64,000 bases of DNA. Origin: Sinorhizobium alkalisoli. Lineage in GTDB: Bacteria; Pseudomonadota; Alphaproteobacteria; Rhizobiales; Rhizobiaceae. The notes under the pieces were generated by a model that worked only from the letters and a program-made list of their open reading frames with translations, had not been told where the DNA came from and made no database searches. Shown piece by piece: positions 47,459-56,770 of this stretch (positions within the stretch are counted from its first letter, which is position 1; every line of letters begins with the position of its first letter). Location: assembly GCF_008932245.1 (NCBI RefSeq), contig NZ_CP034909.1:2356001-2420000 (forward strand), in the 5' to 3' direction. Both the position numbers and the translations under genes were made by a program.

Positions 47459-48952
47459 CTAAGCCGCCACCAGCGTCCGCTTCACGGCGCTCCGCCAGCC
47501 CTTCAGCTTCACCTTGCGGGTCGCCCCGTCCATCTTCGGTTCGAAGCGCCGGTCACGTGCCCAGGACTTGGCGAATTCCTGCCGGGTCGGCCAGACGCCG
47601 GCGCGGCTGCCGGCGAGCCAGGCGACGCCGAGCGCCGTGGTCTCGAGGATCACAGGGCGGTCGACCGGCGCGTCGAGCAGGTCGGCCAGTCTCTGCATCG
47701 TCCAGTCGGAGGCGACCATGCCGCCGTCGACACGCAGCACCGTGTCCTTGCCGTTGCTGCGCCAATCGCGATGCATGGCGTCGAGCAGGTCGCGGGTCTG
47801 GTAGCAGACGGACTCAAGCGCCGCGCGGGCAAATTCCGCCGGGCCTGTATTGCGCGTCATTCCATAGATCGCACCGCGGGCATCCGGGTCCCAATGCGGC
47901 GCGCCGAGGCCGGTGAAGGCCGGTACGAGATAGACCTCCTGTGATGGATCGGCACTTTCGGCAAGCGCGCCGGTGTCAGGCGCCGCCTTGATGACCTTGA
48001 GCCCATCGCGCAGCCATTGCACGGCGGCGCCCGCGACGAAAATCGATCCTTCGAGCGCATAGGTGGTTTTGCCGTCGAGGCGATAGGCGATCGTGGTCAG
48101 GAGTCGGTTCTTCGACCGGACGATATCCTTGCCGGTATTGAGCAGCGCGAAGCAGCCGGTGCCGTAGGTCGACTTCAGCATGCCCGGCTCGAAGCAGGCC
48201 TGGCCGATCGTCGCCGCCTGTTGATCGCCCGCAACACCGAGGATCGGGATCGCCGCGCCGAAGAGCGACGGATCGGTGACGCCGAAGTCGGCGGCGCAAT
48301 CCTTCACCTCCGGCAGCATTGCCCGCGGAATGCGCAGGATCTCGAGCAGTTCGTCGTCCCAGGCATTGTCGACGATGTTGTACATCAAGGTGCGCGACGC
48401 GTTGGTGGCATCCGTCGCGAATGACTCGCCGCCCGTCAGTCGCCAGATGAGGAAGGTATCGATGGTGCCGAAGCAGAGCTCGCCCTTCGCGGCACGCGCC
48501 TGTGCCCCCTTCACGTTGGAGAGGAGCCAATGGAGCTTCGTGCCGGAGAAATAGGGATCGAGCAAAAGGCCGGTCTTCTTTGCGAAGGTCTTTTCCAGTC
48601 CGTTCTTCTTGAGCTTGTCGCAAAAGGCGGCCGTGCGGCGGTCCTGCCAGACGATCGCGTTGTGGATCGGCTTGCCGGTTTGGCGGTCCCATACGACCAC
48701 CGTCTCGCGCTGGTTGGTTATGCCGATTGCAGCAACGTCGCTCGCGACAATGCGGGCCTTCTCCATCGCCTGCGTCACGGTGAGAACCACCGTCTGCCAG
48801 ATCTCCTCCGGGTCGTGCTCCACCCAGCCGGACTTCGGGAAGTGCTGCTTGAATTCCTTCTGGCCGACGCCGACGACCTTTTGCGTCTCATCGAAAACGA
48901 TCGCCCGAGTGGACGTCGTACCCTGATCGATCGCGAGAATATATCCGCCCAT
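47459..48952 (-). CDS. glpK: Glycerol kinase
   Basis: A 497-residue FGGY kinase that phosphorylates glycerol with ATP. Seen: [22 protein letters not shown] (first phosphate loop), [30 protein letters not shown] and [30 protein letters not shown] (in parts). ATG 48952 has GAGGGGCAT upstream. Divergent from bdhA; AACGAAA-type repeats lie between (49070-49100), possibly for a GlpR-like repressor. Confidence 0.96.
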   Translation of the reverse strand: MGGYILAIDQGTTSTRAIVFDETQKVVGVGQKEFKQHFPKSGWVEHDPEEIWQTVVLTVTQAMEKARIVASDVAAIGITNQRETVVVWDRQTGKPIHNAIVWQDRRTAAFCDKLKKNGLEKTFAKKTGLLLDPYFSGTKLHWLLSNVKGAQARAAKGELCFGTIDTFLIWRLTGGESFATDATNASRTLMYNIVDNAWDDELLEILRIPRAMLPEVKDCAADFGVTDPSLFGAAIPILGVAGDQQAATIGQACFEPGMLKSTYGTGCFALLNTGKDIVRSKNRLLTTIAYRLDGKTTYALEGSIFVAGAAVQWLRDGLKVIKAAPDTGALAESADPSQEVYLVPAFTGLGAPHWDPDARGAIYGMTRNTGPAEFARAALESVCYQTRDLLDAMHRDWRSNGKDTVLRVDGGMVASDWTMQRLADLLDAPVDRPVILETTALGVAWLAGSRAGVWPTRQEFAKSWARDRRFEPKMDGATRKVKLKGWRSAVKRTLVAA

Positions 48953-49255
48953 ATGCCCCTCCTCGGCACGCGATGCTTCAAGACGAGGAGATGCGCCGGA
49001 ACCCGGCTCCGCTCATCCTGTTCCTTTCGCCCTTCCTCAAAGGCCTTCGAAAGAGTTCAATACGATGGGAAAACGAATGTCAAACGAAAACAAAACGCAA
49101 CACTCTCCCGGCCTCCCGACTGCCGCCGACAGTGCGTTGCAAGACCGAAAAACACAATTGTCACCGGCGCACTTTTGCGCGTAGGCTGAAGTTCTTGCGA
49201 CGCAAAACGAGCGACGGACGAGACAGGCATCGCGATGCCGAGGGAGAAATCGAGA
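48953..49255. other. Divergent glpK/bdhA intergenic region
   Basis: A 303-bp stretch with no gene. Near 49070-49100 it holds AAAACGAAT, AAACGAAAA and AAAACGCAA in tandem, spaced about one helical turn apart, resembling DeoR/GlpR-family operators. The rest shows nothing that I recognise apart from a Shine-Dalgarno AGGGAG before bdhA. Confidence 0.4.
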
Positions 49256-50032
49256 ATGACGAAAACTGCGGTCATAACGGGTTCGACGAGCGGCATCGGC
49301 CTGGCGATCGCCAAGGCCTTCGCGAAGTCCGGCGCCAATATCCTGTTGAACGGTTTCGGCAAACCGGACGAGATCCAGGCGGTGACGGACGAGGTTGCGG
49401 GTCTGACATCCGGCACGGTTGTCTACCACCCGGCCGACATGACGAGGCCGGAGGAAATCGCCGATCTGATGGCCACCGCCGCCTCGCGCTTCGGCGGCAC
49501 CGACATCCTCGTCAACAATGCCGGTGTGCAATTCGTCGAGAAGATCGAGGATTTTCCGGTCGAACAATGGGACCGGATTATCGCCATCAATCTTTCATCC
49601 TCTTTCCACACGATCCGCGCGGCCGTTCCGGCGATGAAGCAGAAGGGCTGGGGCCGCATCGTCAACATCGCCTCGGCGCACGGGCTCGTCGCCTCTCCCT
49701 TCAAGTCCGCTTATGTTGCGGCTAAACACGGCATCATGGGGCTCACCAAGACCGTCGCCCTGGAGGTGGCGGAAAACGGCATCACGGTGAACTCGATCTG
49801 CCCCGGCTATGTGCTGACGCCGCTCGTCGAAAAGCAGATTCCGGATCAGGCGCGGACGCGCGGCATCACGGAAGAGCAGGTGGTCAACGAGGTGATGCTC
49901 AAGGGGCAGCCGACGAAGAAGTTCATCACCGTCGAGCAGGTGGCGTCACTGGCGCTCTATCTCGCCAGCGACGATGCCGCCCAGATCACCGGCACGCATG
50001 TTTCGATGGATGGCGGCTGGACGGCCCAGTAG
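49256..50032 (+). CDS. bdhA: D-3-hydroxybutyrate dehydrogenase
   Basis: A 258-residue short-chain dehydrogenase oxidising D-3-hydroxybutyrate to acetoacetate with NAD+, used in breakdown of poly-3-hydroxybutyrate. Cofactor loop GSTSGIG (9-15 region), NNAGVQF, catalytic Tyr-Lys in SAYVAAKHG, and the C-terminal QITGTHVSMDGGWTAQ typical of BdhA. Start 49256 follows AGGGAGA. xdhA follows after 12 bp, the same mixed-function operon (bdhA-xdhA2-xdhB2) described in S. meliloti. Confidence 0.95.
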   Translation: MTKTAVITGSTSGIGLAIAKAFAKSGANILLNGFGKPDEIQAVTDEVAGLTSGTVVYHPADMTRPEEIADLMATAASRFGGTDILVNNAGVQFVEKIEDFPVEQWDRIIAINLSSSFHTIRAAVPAMKQKGWGRIVNIASAHGLVASPFKSAYVAAKHGIMGLTKTVALEVAENGITVNSICPGYVLTPLVEKQIPDQARTRGITEEQVVNEVMLKGQPTKKFITVEQVASLALYLASDDAAQITGTHVSMDGGWTAQ

Positions 50033-50044
50033 AGCGAGACGGTG

Positions 50045-51535
50045 ATGGCAACGGCATCCGACAGCATCCGCTTCATCCTGAACGACACCGACATCGTCCT
50101 TTCGGAGGTCGCGCCGACCGCGACGCTGCTTGACTATCTGAGGCTGGACCGCCGCCTCACCGGCACCAAGGAGGGCTGCGCCGAGGGCGACTGCGGCGCC
50201 TGTACGGTGCTCGTCGGACGGCTTGCCGACGATGGCCGCGGCGGCGAAAAACTCGTCTACGAAACCGTCAATTCCTGCATCCGCTTCCTGGGATCGCTCA
50301 ATGCGACTCATGTCGTCACCGTCGAGCATCTGGCTGCCCGGGACGGCGCGCTCCATCCGGTTCAGCAGGCGATGGTGGATTTCCACGGCTCGCAATGTGG
50401 CTTCTGCACGCCGGGCATCGTCATGTCGCTCTACGGGCTGTGGCTGACCAACGATACGCCGCGCCGCGCCGCAATCGAAAAGGCGCTGCAGGGCAATCTC
50501 TGTCGCTGCACCGGCTACGAGCCGATCGTGCGAGCGGCCGAAGCCGCGGCCAAGGCGCGACCTTCGGCGATCTTGGATCCGATCACGCGCACGCGGGAAG
50601 CGGTTGCCACAAAGTTGAAAGAACTTCGGCCGACGCAATCGATCACCATTCGCAAGGACGATGACTGTCTGATCGTGCCGGCGGATACGGCCGGTCTCGC
50701 GGCGGTACTCGCCGAACATCCGGCCGCCACCATCGTCGCCGGCGCCACCGACGTCGGCCTCTGGGTGACGAAACAGATGCGATCCTTGAACCCGGTCGTA
50801 TTCATCAACGGCATAGCCGAATTGCAGCGGATCGAACGATCGGACGCCGGCCTGACGATTGGTGCCGGCGTCAGCTATACGGAGGCCCATGACGCCCTCG
50901 CGTCGGCATATCCGACCTTCGGCCGCCTGCTCGAGCGCATCGGCGGCGAGCAGGTGCGCAACATGGGCACGATCGGCGGCAATATCGCCAATGGTTCGCC
51001 GATCGGCGACAGCCCGCCACCGCTAATCGCCCTCGGAGCAACCGTAACATTGCGCTCGAAAGCCGGCACGCGCACGCTGCCGCTCGAAGATTTCTTCCTC
51101 GCCTATGGCAAGCAGGACCGGAAGCCCGGCGAATTCGTCGAAAGCATCTTCGTTCCGGCACTGCCGGCGGGGGACCTCTTCGCCGCGTACAAGGTCTCGA
51201 AGCGCCGCGACGAGGACATCTCCGCCCTGCTCGGCGCCTTCCGGATCTCCCTTGACGAGGAGAACCGCGTGACGACCGCCCGCATCGCCTATGGCGGCAT
51301 GGCGGCGACGCCGAAACGGGCGAATGCGGTCGAGGCCGCGCTCACGGGACAGCCCTGGACGGAAGAGACGATCCGTACCGTGCAGCCAGCCCTCGAAACG
51401 GATTATCAGCCACTTACCGACTGGCGCGCCACCAGTGCATATCGCATGCTCGCTGCGAAGAACCTGCTGATGCGCTTTTTCCTGGAGAGCGCCGGTGAGA
51501 CGGCTGAGCTTCGGCGGTTTGAGGAGGTCGCATGA
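50045..51535 (+). CDS. xdhA: Xanthine dehydrogenase small subunit
   Basis: A 496-residue subunit carrying two [2Fe-2S] clusters and FAD, passing electrons from the molybdenum site to NAD+. Cluster 1: GCAEGDCGACTVL with a later NSCIRF; cluster 2: CGFCTPGIVMSLYGL and LCRCTGY. The FAD domain follows (TIVAGATDVGLWVTKQMR; MGTIGGNIANGSPIGD). ATG 50045 is used; GTG 50042 adds one residue. It is second in bdhA-xdhA-xdhB. A repeat element separates it from xdhB. Confidence 0.95.
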   Translation: MATASDSIRFILNDTDIVLSEVAPTATLLDYLRLDRRLTGTKEGCAEGDCGACTVLVGRLADDGRGGEKLVYETVNSCIRFLGSLNATHVVTVEHLAARDGALHPVQQAMVDFHGSQCGFCTPGIVMSLYGLWLTNDTPRRAAIEKALQGNLCRCTGYEPIVRAAEAAAKARPSAILDPITRTREAVATKLKELRPTQSITIRKDDDCLIVPADTAGLAAVLAEHPAATIVAGATDVGLWVTKQMRSLNPVVFINGIAELQRIERSDAGLTIGAGVSYTEAHDALASAYPTFGRLLERIGGEQVRNMGTIGGNIANGSPIGDSPPPLIALGATVTLRSKAGTRTLPLEDFFLAYGKQDRKPGEFVESIFVPALPAGDLFAAYKVSKRRDEDISALLGAFRISLDEENRVTTARIAYGGMAATPKRANAVEAALTGQPWTEETIRTVQPALETDYQPLTDWRATSAYRMLAAKNLLMRFFLESAGETAELRRFEEVA

Positions 51536-51566
51536 AGGCCGACATCGAGAATTATGACCCGCGATT

Positions 51567-51740
51567 GCCCCTCTCCTCGGATTTAACCCAAGGCCTAACC
51601 CTCTCCCCGCGGGCGGGGAGAGCGGACGAGCGCAATGCGATAACGTCACTTTTCACCGCCCGGACGGGAAGAAAAACGCCGGTCCGCCCTCCGCAGTTGC
51701 GTAGCTACTGCGGAGGGCGGGCAGGCCGGATGAGGGGCCC
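51567..51740. repeat. RIME-like repeat inside the xdhA-xdhB gap
   Basis: It contains CTCTCCCCGCGGGCGGGGAGAG and a 14-bp inverted repeat (CCGCCCTCCGCAGT with its exact complement, 9-base loop, at 51684-51720), ending in GGCCGGATGAGGGG as at 5411-5510. It fills most of the 228 bp between the two xdh genes. Confidence 0.7.
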
Positions 51741-51763
51741 CTCCGCCGTGAGGATTGGCTGAG

Positions 51764-54097
51764 ATGGATAAAACCGCCTTCGAAGACGAAGCCACCATTG
51801 TCGGACCGATGCACGCGCGCCTCCCCCACGACAGCGCCCACAAGCACGTTGCCGGCACCGCCGATTATGTCGACGACATGCCGGAACCCGTCGGCACCCT
51901 GCACGGCGCGCTTGGCCTCACCGACCGGGCGCATGCGGAGATCCTGGAGATGGAACTTTCCGCCGTTGCCGCGGTCTCGGGCGTCGTCTGCGTGATGACT
52001 GCCAAGGACATGCCGCATTCCAACGACATCAGTTCGACGCATCTGCACGACGAGCCGGTGCTCGCCGACGGCCGGGTGCAATTTCATGGACAGCCGGCTT
52101 TCGCGGTTATTGCCGAGACGCGCGAGATCGCCCGCCGCGCCGCACGACTCGCCAAGATCACCTACCGGGACCTGCCGCCGCTGGTCGATGTCGCCGAGGC
52201 GAAAGCAGCGGGCGGCGAACTCGTCACGCCGCCGCTGACGCTCGAGCGCGGCCATGCCGAAACCGAGTTGCAACGGGCCCCTCGCCGGCTTCAGGGACAG
52301 ATGCGGATCGGCGGCCAGGAACATTTCTACCTGGAGGGTCACATCGCGCTCGCGATCCCGGGCGAGGACGACGAGGTGACCGTCTGGGTCTCGACCCAGC
52401 ATCCGAGCGAGATCCAGCATATGGTCGCGCAAGTTCTCGGCGTGCCCTCCAATGCCGTGACGGTGAATGTCCGCCGCATGGGCGGCGGCTTCGGCGGCAA
52501 GGAAACGCAGGGCAACCAGTTCGCGGCCCTTGCCGCGGTTGCCGCGCGCAAACTGCGTCGCGCCGTCAAGTTCCGCCCGGATCGCGATGACGACATGATT
52601 GCCACCGGCAAGCGGCACGACTTTCTCGTCGACTATGACGTCGGTTTCGATGAGGAAGGCCGCATCCTGGCGGTCCAGGCGAACTATGCCGCGCGATGCG
52701 GCTACTCCGCCGACCTTTCCGGCCCAGTCACCGACCGCGCCCTGTTCCATGCGGATAATGCCTATTTCTATCCGCATGTGAAGCTGACCTCGCAGCCGCT
52801 GAAGACGAACACGGTCTCGAACACCGCCTTTCGCGGCTTTGGCGGCCCGCAGGGCATGCTTGGCGGCGAGCGGATCATCGAAGAGATCGCCTATGCGCTC
52901 GGCAAGGACCCGCTCGACATCCGCAAGCTGAATTTCTATGGCGACAAGGAGTCCGGCCGCGACATCACGCCCTATCACCAAAGGGTCGAGGACAACATCA
53001 TCCGCCGGATCGTCGACGAGTTGGAGGCAAGCGCCGATTATCAGGCGCGGCGCACTGCGATCATCGAGTTCAACCGGTCCAGCCGGGTAATCCGCAAGGG
53101 TATCGCACTGACGCCGGTGAAGTTCGGCATTTCCTTCACGCTTACCCATCTCAATCAGGCGGGCGCGCTCGTCCATATCTATTCGGACGGCTCGGTGCAT
53201 CTCAATCACGGCGGCACCGAAATGGGCCAGGGGCTCTACACCAAGGTGGCACAGGTCCTTGCCGACAGTTTCCAGATCGACATTGACCGCGTGAAGATCA
53301 CCGCGACGACCACCGGCAAGGTGCCGAACACCTCGGCGACGGCGGCCTCTTCGGGTTCCGACCTCAACGGCATGGCCGCCTTCGATGCTGCCCGCCAGAT
53401 CAAGGAGCGGCTCGTCGCCTTTGCCGCCGAGCGCTGGCAGACCACTGCCGAGAATATCCGCTTCGTGGCGAATCACGTGAAGATCGGTGAAGAACTGGTG
53501 CCCTTCCCGGACCTGATCCGCCAAGCCTACATTGCCCGCGTGCAGCTTTCCGCCGCCGGCTTCTACAAGACGCCGAAGATCCATTGGGATCGTCCCACCG
53601 GCCGCGGCGCCCCCTTCTATTATTTCGCCTATGGCGCCGCCGTCTCCGAGGTCTCGATAGACACGCTGACGGGCGAATACCTGGTCGACCGCGTCGACGT
53701 GCTGCATGATGTCGGCCGCTCGCTCAATCCGGCGATCGATCTCGGCCAGATCGAGGGCGGCTTCGTCCAGGGCATGGGTTGGTTGACGACGGAAGAGCTC
53801 TGGTGGGACGAAAAGGGACGGCTGAGAACGCATGCGCCCTCCACCTACAAGATTCCGCTGGCCTCGGACCGGCCGAAGATCTTCAACGTCCGCCTCGCCG
53901 AATGGTCGGAAAACGCCGAACAGACGGTCGGCCGTTCCAAGGCGGTGGGGGAACCGCCGTTGATGCTGCCCATTTCGGTGCTCGAGGCCCTCTCCATGGC
54001 GGTCGCGAGTGTCGCCGATTACCGCGAATGCCCGCGACTGGACGCGCCGGCGACGCCGGAACGTGTCCTGATGGCGGTGGAGCGGTTGAGACATTGA
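51764..54097 (+). CDS. xdhB: Xanthine dehydrogenase large (molybdenum) subunit
   Basis: A 777-residue molybdopterin subunit that hydroxylates hypoxanthine to xanthine and xanthine to urate. Seen: GTADYVDDMPEP at the start, GGQEHFYLEGHIAL, MGGGFGGKETQ, FRGFGGPQGM, TEMGQGLYTKVAQV and SKAVGEPPLML with the catalytic Glu. Start ATG 51764; TTG 51755 would add three residues. It usually needs XdhC to insert the sulfurated cofactor; that gene is not in this window. Confidence 0.95.
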   Translation: MDKTAFEDEATIVGPMHARLPHDSAHKHVAGTADYVDDMPEPVGTLHGALGLTDRAHAEILEMELSAVAAVSGVVCVMTAKDMPHSNDISSTHLHDEPVLADGRVQFHGQPAFAVIAETREIARRAARLAKITYRDLPPLVDVAEAKAAGGELVTPPLTLERGHAETELQRAPRRLQGQMRIGGQEHFYLEGHIALAIPGEDDEVTVWVSTQHPSEIQHMVAQVLGVPSNAVTVNVRRMGGGFGGKETQGNQFAALAAVAARKLRRAVKFRPDRDDDMIATGKRHDFLVDYDVGFDEEGRILAVQANYAARCGYSADLSGPVTDRALFHADNAYFYPHVKLTSQPLKTNTVSNTAFRGFGGPQGMLGGERIIEEIAYALGKDPLDIRKLNFYGDKESGRDITPYHQRVEDNIIRRIVDELEASADYQARRTAIIEFNRSSRVIRKGIALTPVKFGISFTLTHLNQAGALVHIYSDGSVHLNHGGTEMGQGLYTKVAQVLADSFQIDIDRVKITATTTGKVPNTSATAASSGSDLNGMAAFDAARQIKERLVAFAAERWQTTAENIRFVANHVKIGEELVPFPDLIRQAYIARVQLSAAGFYKTPKIHWDRPTGRGAPFYYFAYGAAVSEVSIDTLTGEYLVDRVDVLHDVGRSLNPAIDLGQIEGGFVQGMGWLTTEELWWDEKGRLRTHAPSTYKIPLASDRPKIFNVRLAEWSENAEQTVGRSKAVGEPPLMLPISVLEALSMAVASVADYRECPRLDAPATPERVLMAVERLRH

Positions 54098-54157
54098 GAT
54101 TGCCCTTCGCAGGGAGAGGATGCCCGGCACGAGGGGCAGTCGCGAAACGGCTCCCGA

Positions 54158-54358
54158 TCAAAGCCCTTCATCATCCAGCCGGGGCGGGCGTCCGTCCATG
54201 AATCCCATATCTCTCTTCATGTGATCCGACACGGCACCGATATCCAGCCGCGGATAGGAGGGCCGCATCAGCGTGCGTACGCCCGCGGCCAGCCCGGACA
54301 TAAGCTCGCGCGGCAAAAGTGCTTTTCGTTCAGGGCGTTCCAGTGCATCGCAAGTCAT
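54158..54358 (-). CDS. Small conserved protein, DUF1127-like tail
   Basis: A 66-residue protein starting MTCDALERPERKALLPREL with AAGGA upstream. Its C-terminal half (DIGAVSDHMKRDMGFMDGRPP) recalls small rhizobial proteins with a DUF1127-type end, but I am unsure of the family. It is divergent from the LysR gene with 103 bp between, and convergent with xdhB. It may be the target of that regulator; this is inferred from position only. Confidence 0.6.
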   Translation of the reverse strand: MTCDALERPERKALLPRELMSGLAAGVRTLMRPSYPRLDIGAVSDHMKRDMGFMDGRPPRLDDEGL

Positions 54359-54461
54359 CGTCGCAAATCCTTCGGAATGGGAAAGTCGACTTGCAGGATG
54401 TCGATAAGCATGCTCGAATTCCAATCGAATATCCATCTGCATGCATCAAGAGAACTTATCC

Positions 54462-55361
54462 ATGAAGCTATCGAAGCAGTTCCCGCTGAATGCACTGAGG
54501 GTTTTCGAAGCGGCCGCCCGGCTCGGCAGCTTCACCAGGGCGGGTGAAGAGCTCGGCATGACCCAGACGGCCGTCAGCTATCAGATCAAGCTCATCGAGG
54601 AGAGTGTCGGTGAGCCTTTGTTCTTGAGGCGCCCGCGGCAGGTCACGCTGACGGAAGTCGGCGCCCGACTGGCCCCCAAGGTTACCGAGGCCTTTGAAAT
54701 GCTCAAGGACGCGGTCGCGTCCGCCCGTGGCGACACTGAAGCGGCCCTGCTCATCAGCTCGACGGCGACCTTTGCCTCGCAATGGCTCGCCCGGGAAATC
54801 GGCACATTCCAGCTCGAACATCCGAATATTGCCGTACGCCTGGTGGCGAACGACGCGATCGTCGATTTCAGCAAGGAATCGGTCGACGTTGCGATCCGTT
54901 CCGGCAAAGGTGACTGGCCGGGGCTCGTCAGCCACCGCTTGATGCGAGTGGAGTTTGCCCCCATGCTCAGCCCCGCACTTGCCGAGACGATCGGTGGCGT
55001 GCGCACGCCGCGGGATCTACTGAAGCTCCGCATCATCGACCCTCGAGATCCCTGGTGGCCGTTGTGGTTCCACGCTGCCGGTGTGGACGATCCGGATCTG
55101 GCCAGCCGTCCCGTGAGCCGGCTCGGCGCACAGGTCTTCGAGGCTCGTGCAGCGGTGGCCGGCCAGGGCGTCGCGATCCTGATGCCGGAATTCTATAGCG
55201 ACGACGTGGCGCTCGGCAGGCTTTACCAGCCGTTCAATCTGCGCTGCAGCGATACTCACGACTACTGGCTCGTCTATCCGCATGCTCGCCGAAACACGCC
55301 GAAGATCCGTGCTTTTCGCGATTGGATTCTGGGCGCGCTTAACCCGGATAGCATCACTTGA
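54462..55361 (+). CDS. LysR-type transcriptional regulator (GcvA-like)
   Basis: A 299-residue LysR regulator with an N-terminal winged helix (LNALRVFEAAARLGSFTRAGEELGMTQTAVSYQIK, in two parts) and a type 2 periplasmic-binding-like effector domain (residues 90-299). The first lines are like GcvA and AmpR group members. ATG 54462 (MKLSKQF) is the usual start; Met at 54441 is possible. It lies between xdhB and puuD, so it may control purine catabolism genes or the divergent small gene. No operator was identified with certainty. Confidence 0.9.
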   Translation: MKLSKQFPLNALRVFEAAARLGSFTRAGEELGMTQTAVSYQIKLIEESVGEPLFLRRPRQVTLTEVGARLAPKVTEAFEMLKDAVASARGDTEAALLISSTATFASQWLAREIGTFQLEHPNIAVRLVANDAIVDFSKESVDVAIRSGKGDWPGLVSHRLMRVEFAPMLSPALAETIGGVRTPRDLLKLRIIDPRDPWWPLWFHAAGVDDPDLASRPVSRLGAQVFEARAAVAGQGVAILMPEFYSDDVALGRLYQPFNLRCSDTHDYWLVYPHARRNTPKIRAFRDWILGALNPDSIT

Positions 55362-55537
55362 TGCAAATGCTGAAATGACTGAATCGCACGCCCAGAACAT
55401 CAATCTAAGCTTTTGTAATAGATCAGCTTCGCGAGACGCTCACCGTTCGGCGAAAATGCGGAGGGCAGCGAAATCGCCCCTTCCCCGCCATCGCTTTTTC
55501 TCGCAAGGTTGGGCGAACGAAGACAAAGGGGAACTGA

Positions 55538-56770
55538 ATGTATGAATTCGCCATTGCCTGGGAATGGCTGGCTTTTGCCGTCCGCTGGCTGCATGTGGTC
55601 ACCGCCATCGCCTGGATCGGCTCATCCTTCTATTTCATCGCGCTCGACCTCGGCCTGGTGATGCGCGACCACTTGCCGCCGGGCGCCCACGGCGAGGAAT
55701 GGCAGGTGCATGGCGGCGGCTTCTACCATATCCAGAAGTATCTCGTTGCGCCCGAGAGGATGCCGGAGCACCTCACCTGGTTCAAATGGGAGTCCTACTC
55801 GACCTGGCTCTCCGGCTTCGCCATGCTCTGCATCGTCTATTATGGCGGCGCCGATCTTTTCCTCGTCGACCGGCATGTGCTGGACATTTCGGCAACGACC
55901 GCGATCGCACTCTCCCTTGCCTCGCTCGGGCTCGGTTGGCTCCTTTACGACCTGCTCTGCAAATCGCTCCTCGGCAAGAACACCTGGGGGCTGATGATCC
56001 TGCTTTACGTCGTGCTCGTCGCAATCGCCTGGGGCTATACGCAGGTCTTCACCGGCCGGGCCGCATTTCTGCATCTCGGCGCCGTCACGGCGACGATCAT
56101 GTCGGCCAACGTCTTCTTCGTCATCATCCCCAACCAGAAGATCGTCGTTGCCGACCTGATCGCCGGGCGCACGCCCGATCCGCGGCTCGGCGCGCAGGCC
56201 AAGCAGCGCTCGTTGCACAACAATTACCTGACGCTGCCGGTCATCTTCTTCATGCTGTCGAACCACTACCCGCTTGCCTTCGCGACCGCCTTCAACTGGA
56301 TCATCGCGGCGCTCGTCTTCCTGATGGGCGTCACGATCCGCCACTGGTTCAACACGACCCATGCGCGCAAGGGCACGCCGACCTGGACCTGGCTCGCCAC
56401 CGTGCTTCTCTTCATCCTCATCATCTGGCTTTCGACGGTCCCGAAAGTCTTGACCGGCGAAGAACGAGCCGAAGCCGCGCCGGCCTTTGGCCGCTTTGCC
56501 GACAACGCGCATTTTCCGGCAGTGAAGGAGGCGATCGCCACCCGCTGCAGCATGTGCCACGCGGCCGAGCCCGTCTATGAGGGCATCGCTCGCCCCCCGA
56601 ACGGGGTCACCTTCGGGAGCGACGGCGAGATTGCCGCGCGCGCACGCGAAATCTATATCCAGGCCGGGCGCAGCCATGCGATGCCGCCCGGCAACATAAC
56701 CGACATGACGGCGAAGGAACGTGGCCTGGTCACAGCCTGGTTCGAAAGCGCCGTCGGGGAGACACGATGA
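55538..56770 (+). CDS. puuD: Urate hydroxylase PuuD (membrane, cytochrome c-fused)
   Basis: A 410-residue urate oxidase of the PuuD type, turning urate into 5-hydroxyisourate. The N-terminal 310 residues form about eight membrane helices with His-rich segments (WLHVVTAIAWIGSSFYFIAL, GFYHIQKY, LSNHYPLAF, HWFNTTH). A C-terminal cytochrome c domain has the haem site CSMCH and axial Met in HAMPPGN. Electrons may thus pass to the respiratory chain, without the peroxide made by UaZ-type uricase. It overlaps guaD by 4 bp (ATGA). Confidence 0.94.
   Translation: MYEFAIAWEWLAFAVRWLHVVTAIAWIGSSFYFIALDLGLVMRDHLPPGAHGEEWQVHGGGFYHIQKYLVAPERMPEHLTWFKWESYSTWLSGFAMLCIVYYGGADLFLVDRHVLDISATTAIALSLASLGLGWLLYDLLCKSLLGKNTWGLMILLYVVLVAIAWGYTQVFTGRAAFLHLGAVTATIMSANVFFVIIPNQKIVVADLIAGRTPDPRLGAQAKQRSLHNNYLTLPVIFFMLSNHYPLAFATAFNWIIAALVFLMGVTIRHWFNTTHARKGTPTWTWLATVLLFILIIWLSTVPKVLTGEERAEAAPAFGRFADNAHFPAVKEAIATRCSMCHAAEPVYEGIARPPNGVTFGSDGEIAARAREIYIQAGRSHAMPPGNITDMTAKERGLVTAWFESAVGETR

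Noticed and set aside
51532..51762. 76-codon ORF overlapping the xdhA stop
   Set aside because: Most of it is repeat sequence with no protein-like pattern; only its start may be a relic.
51653..54130. 825-codon open frame opposite xdhB
   Set aside because: Same reason: mirror of a conserved gene, no recognisable domain.
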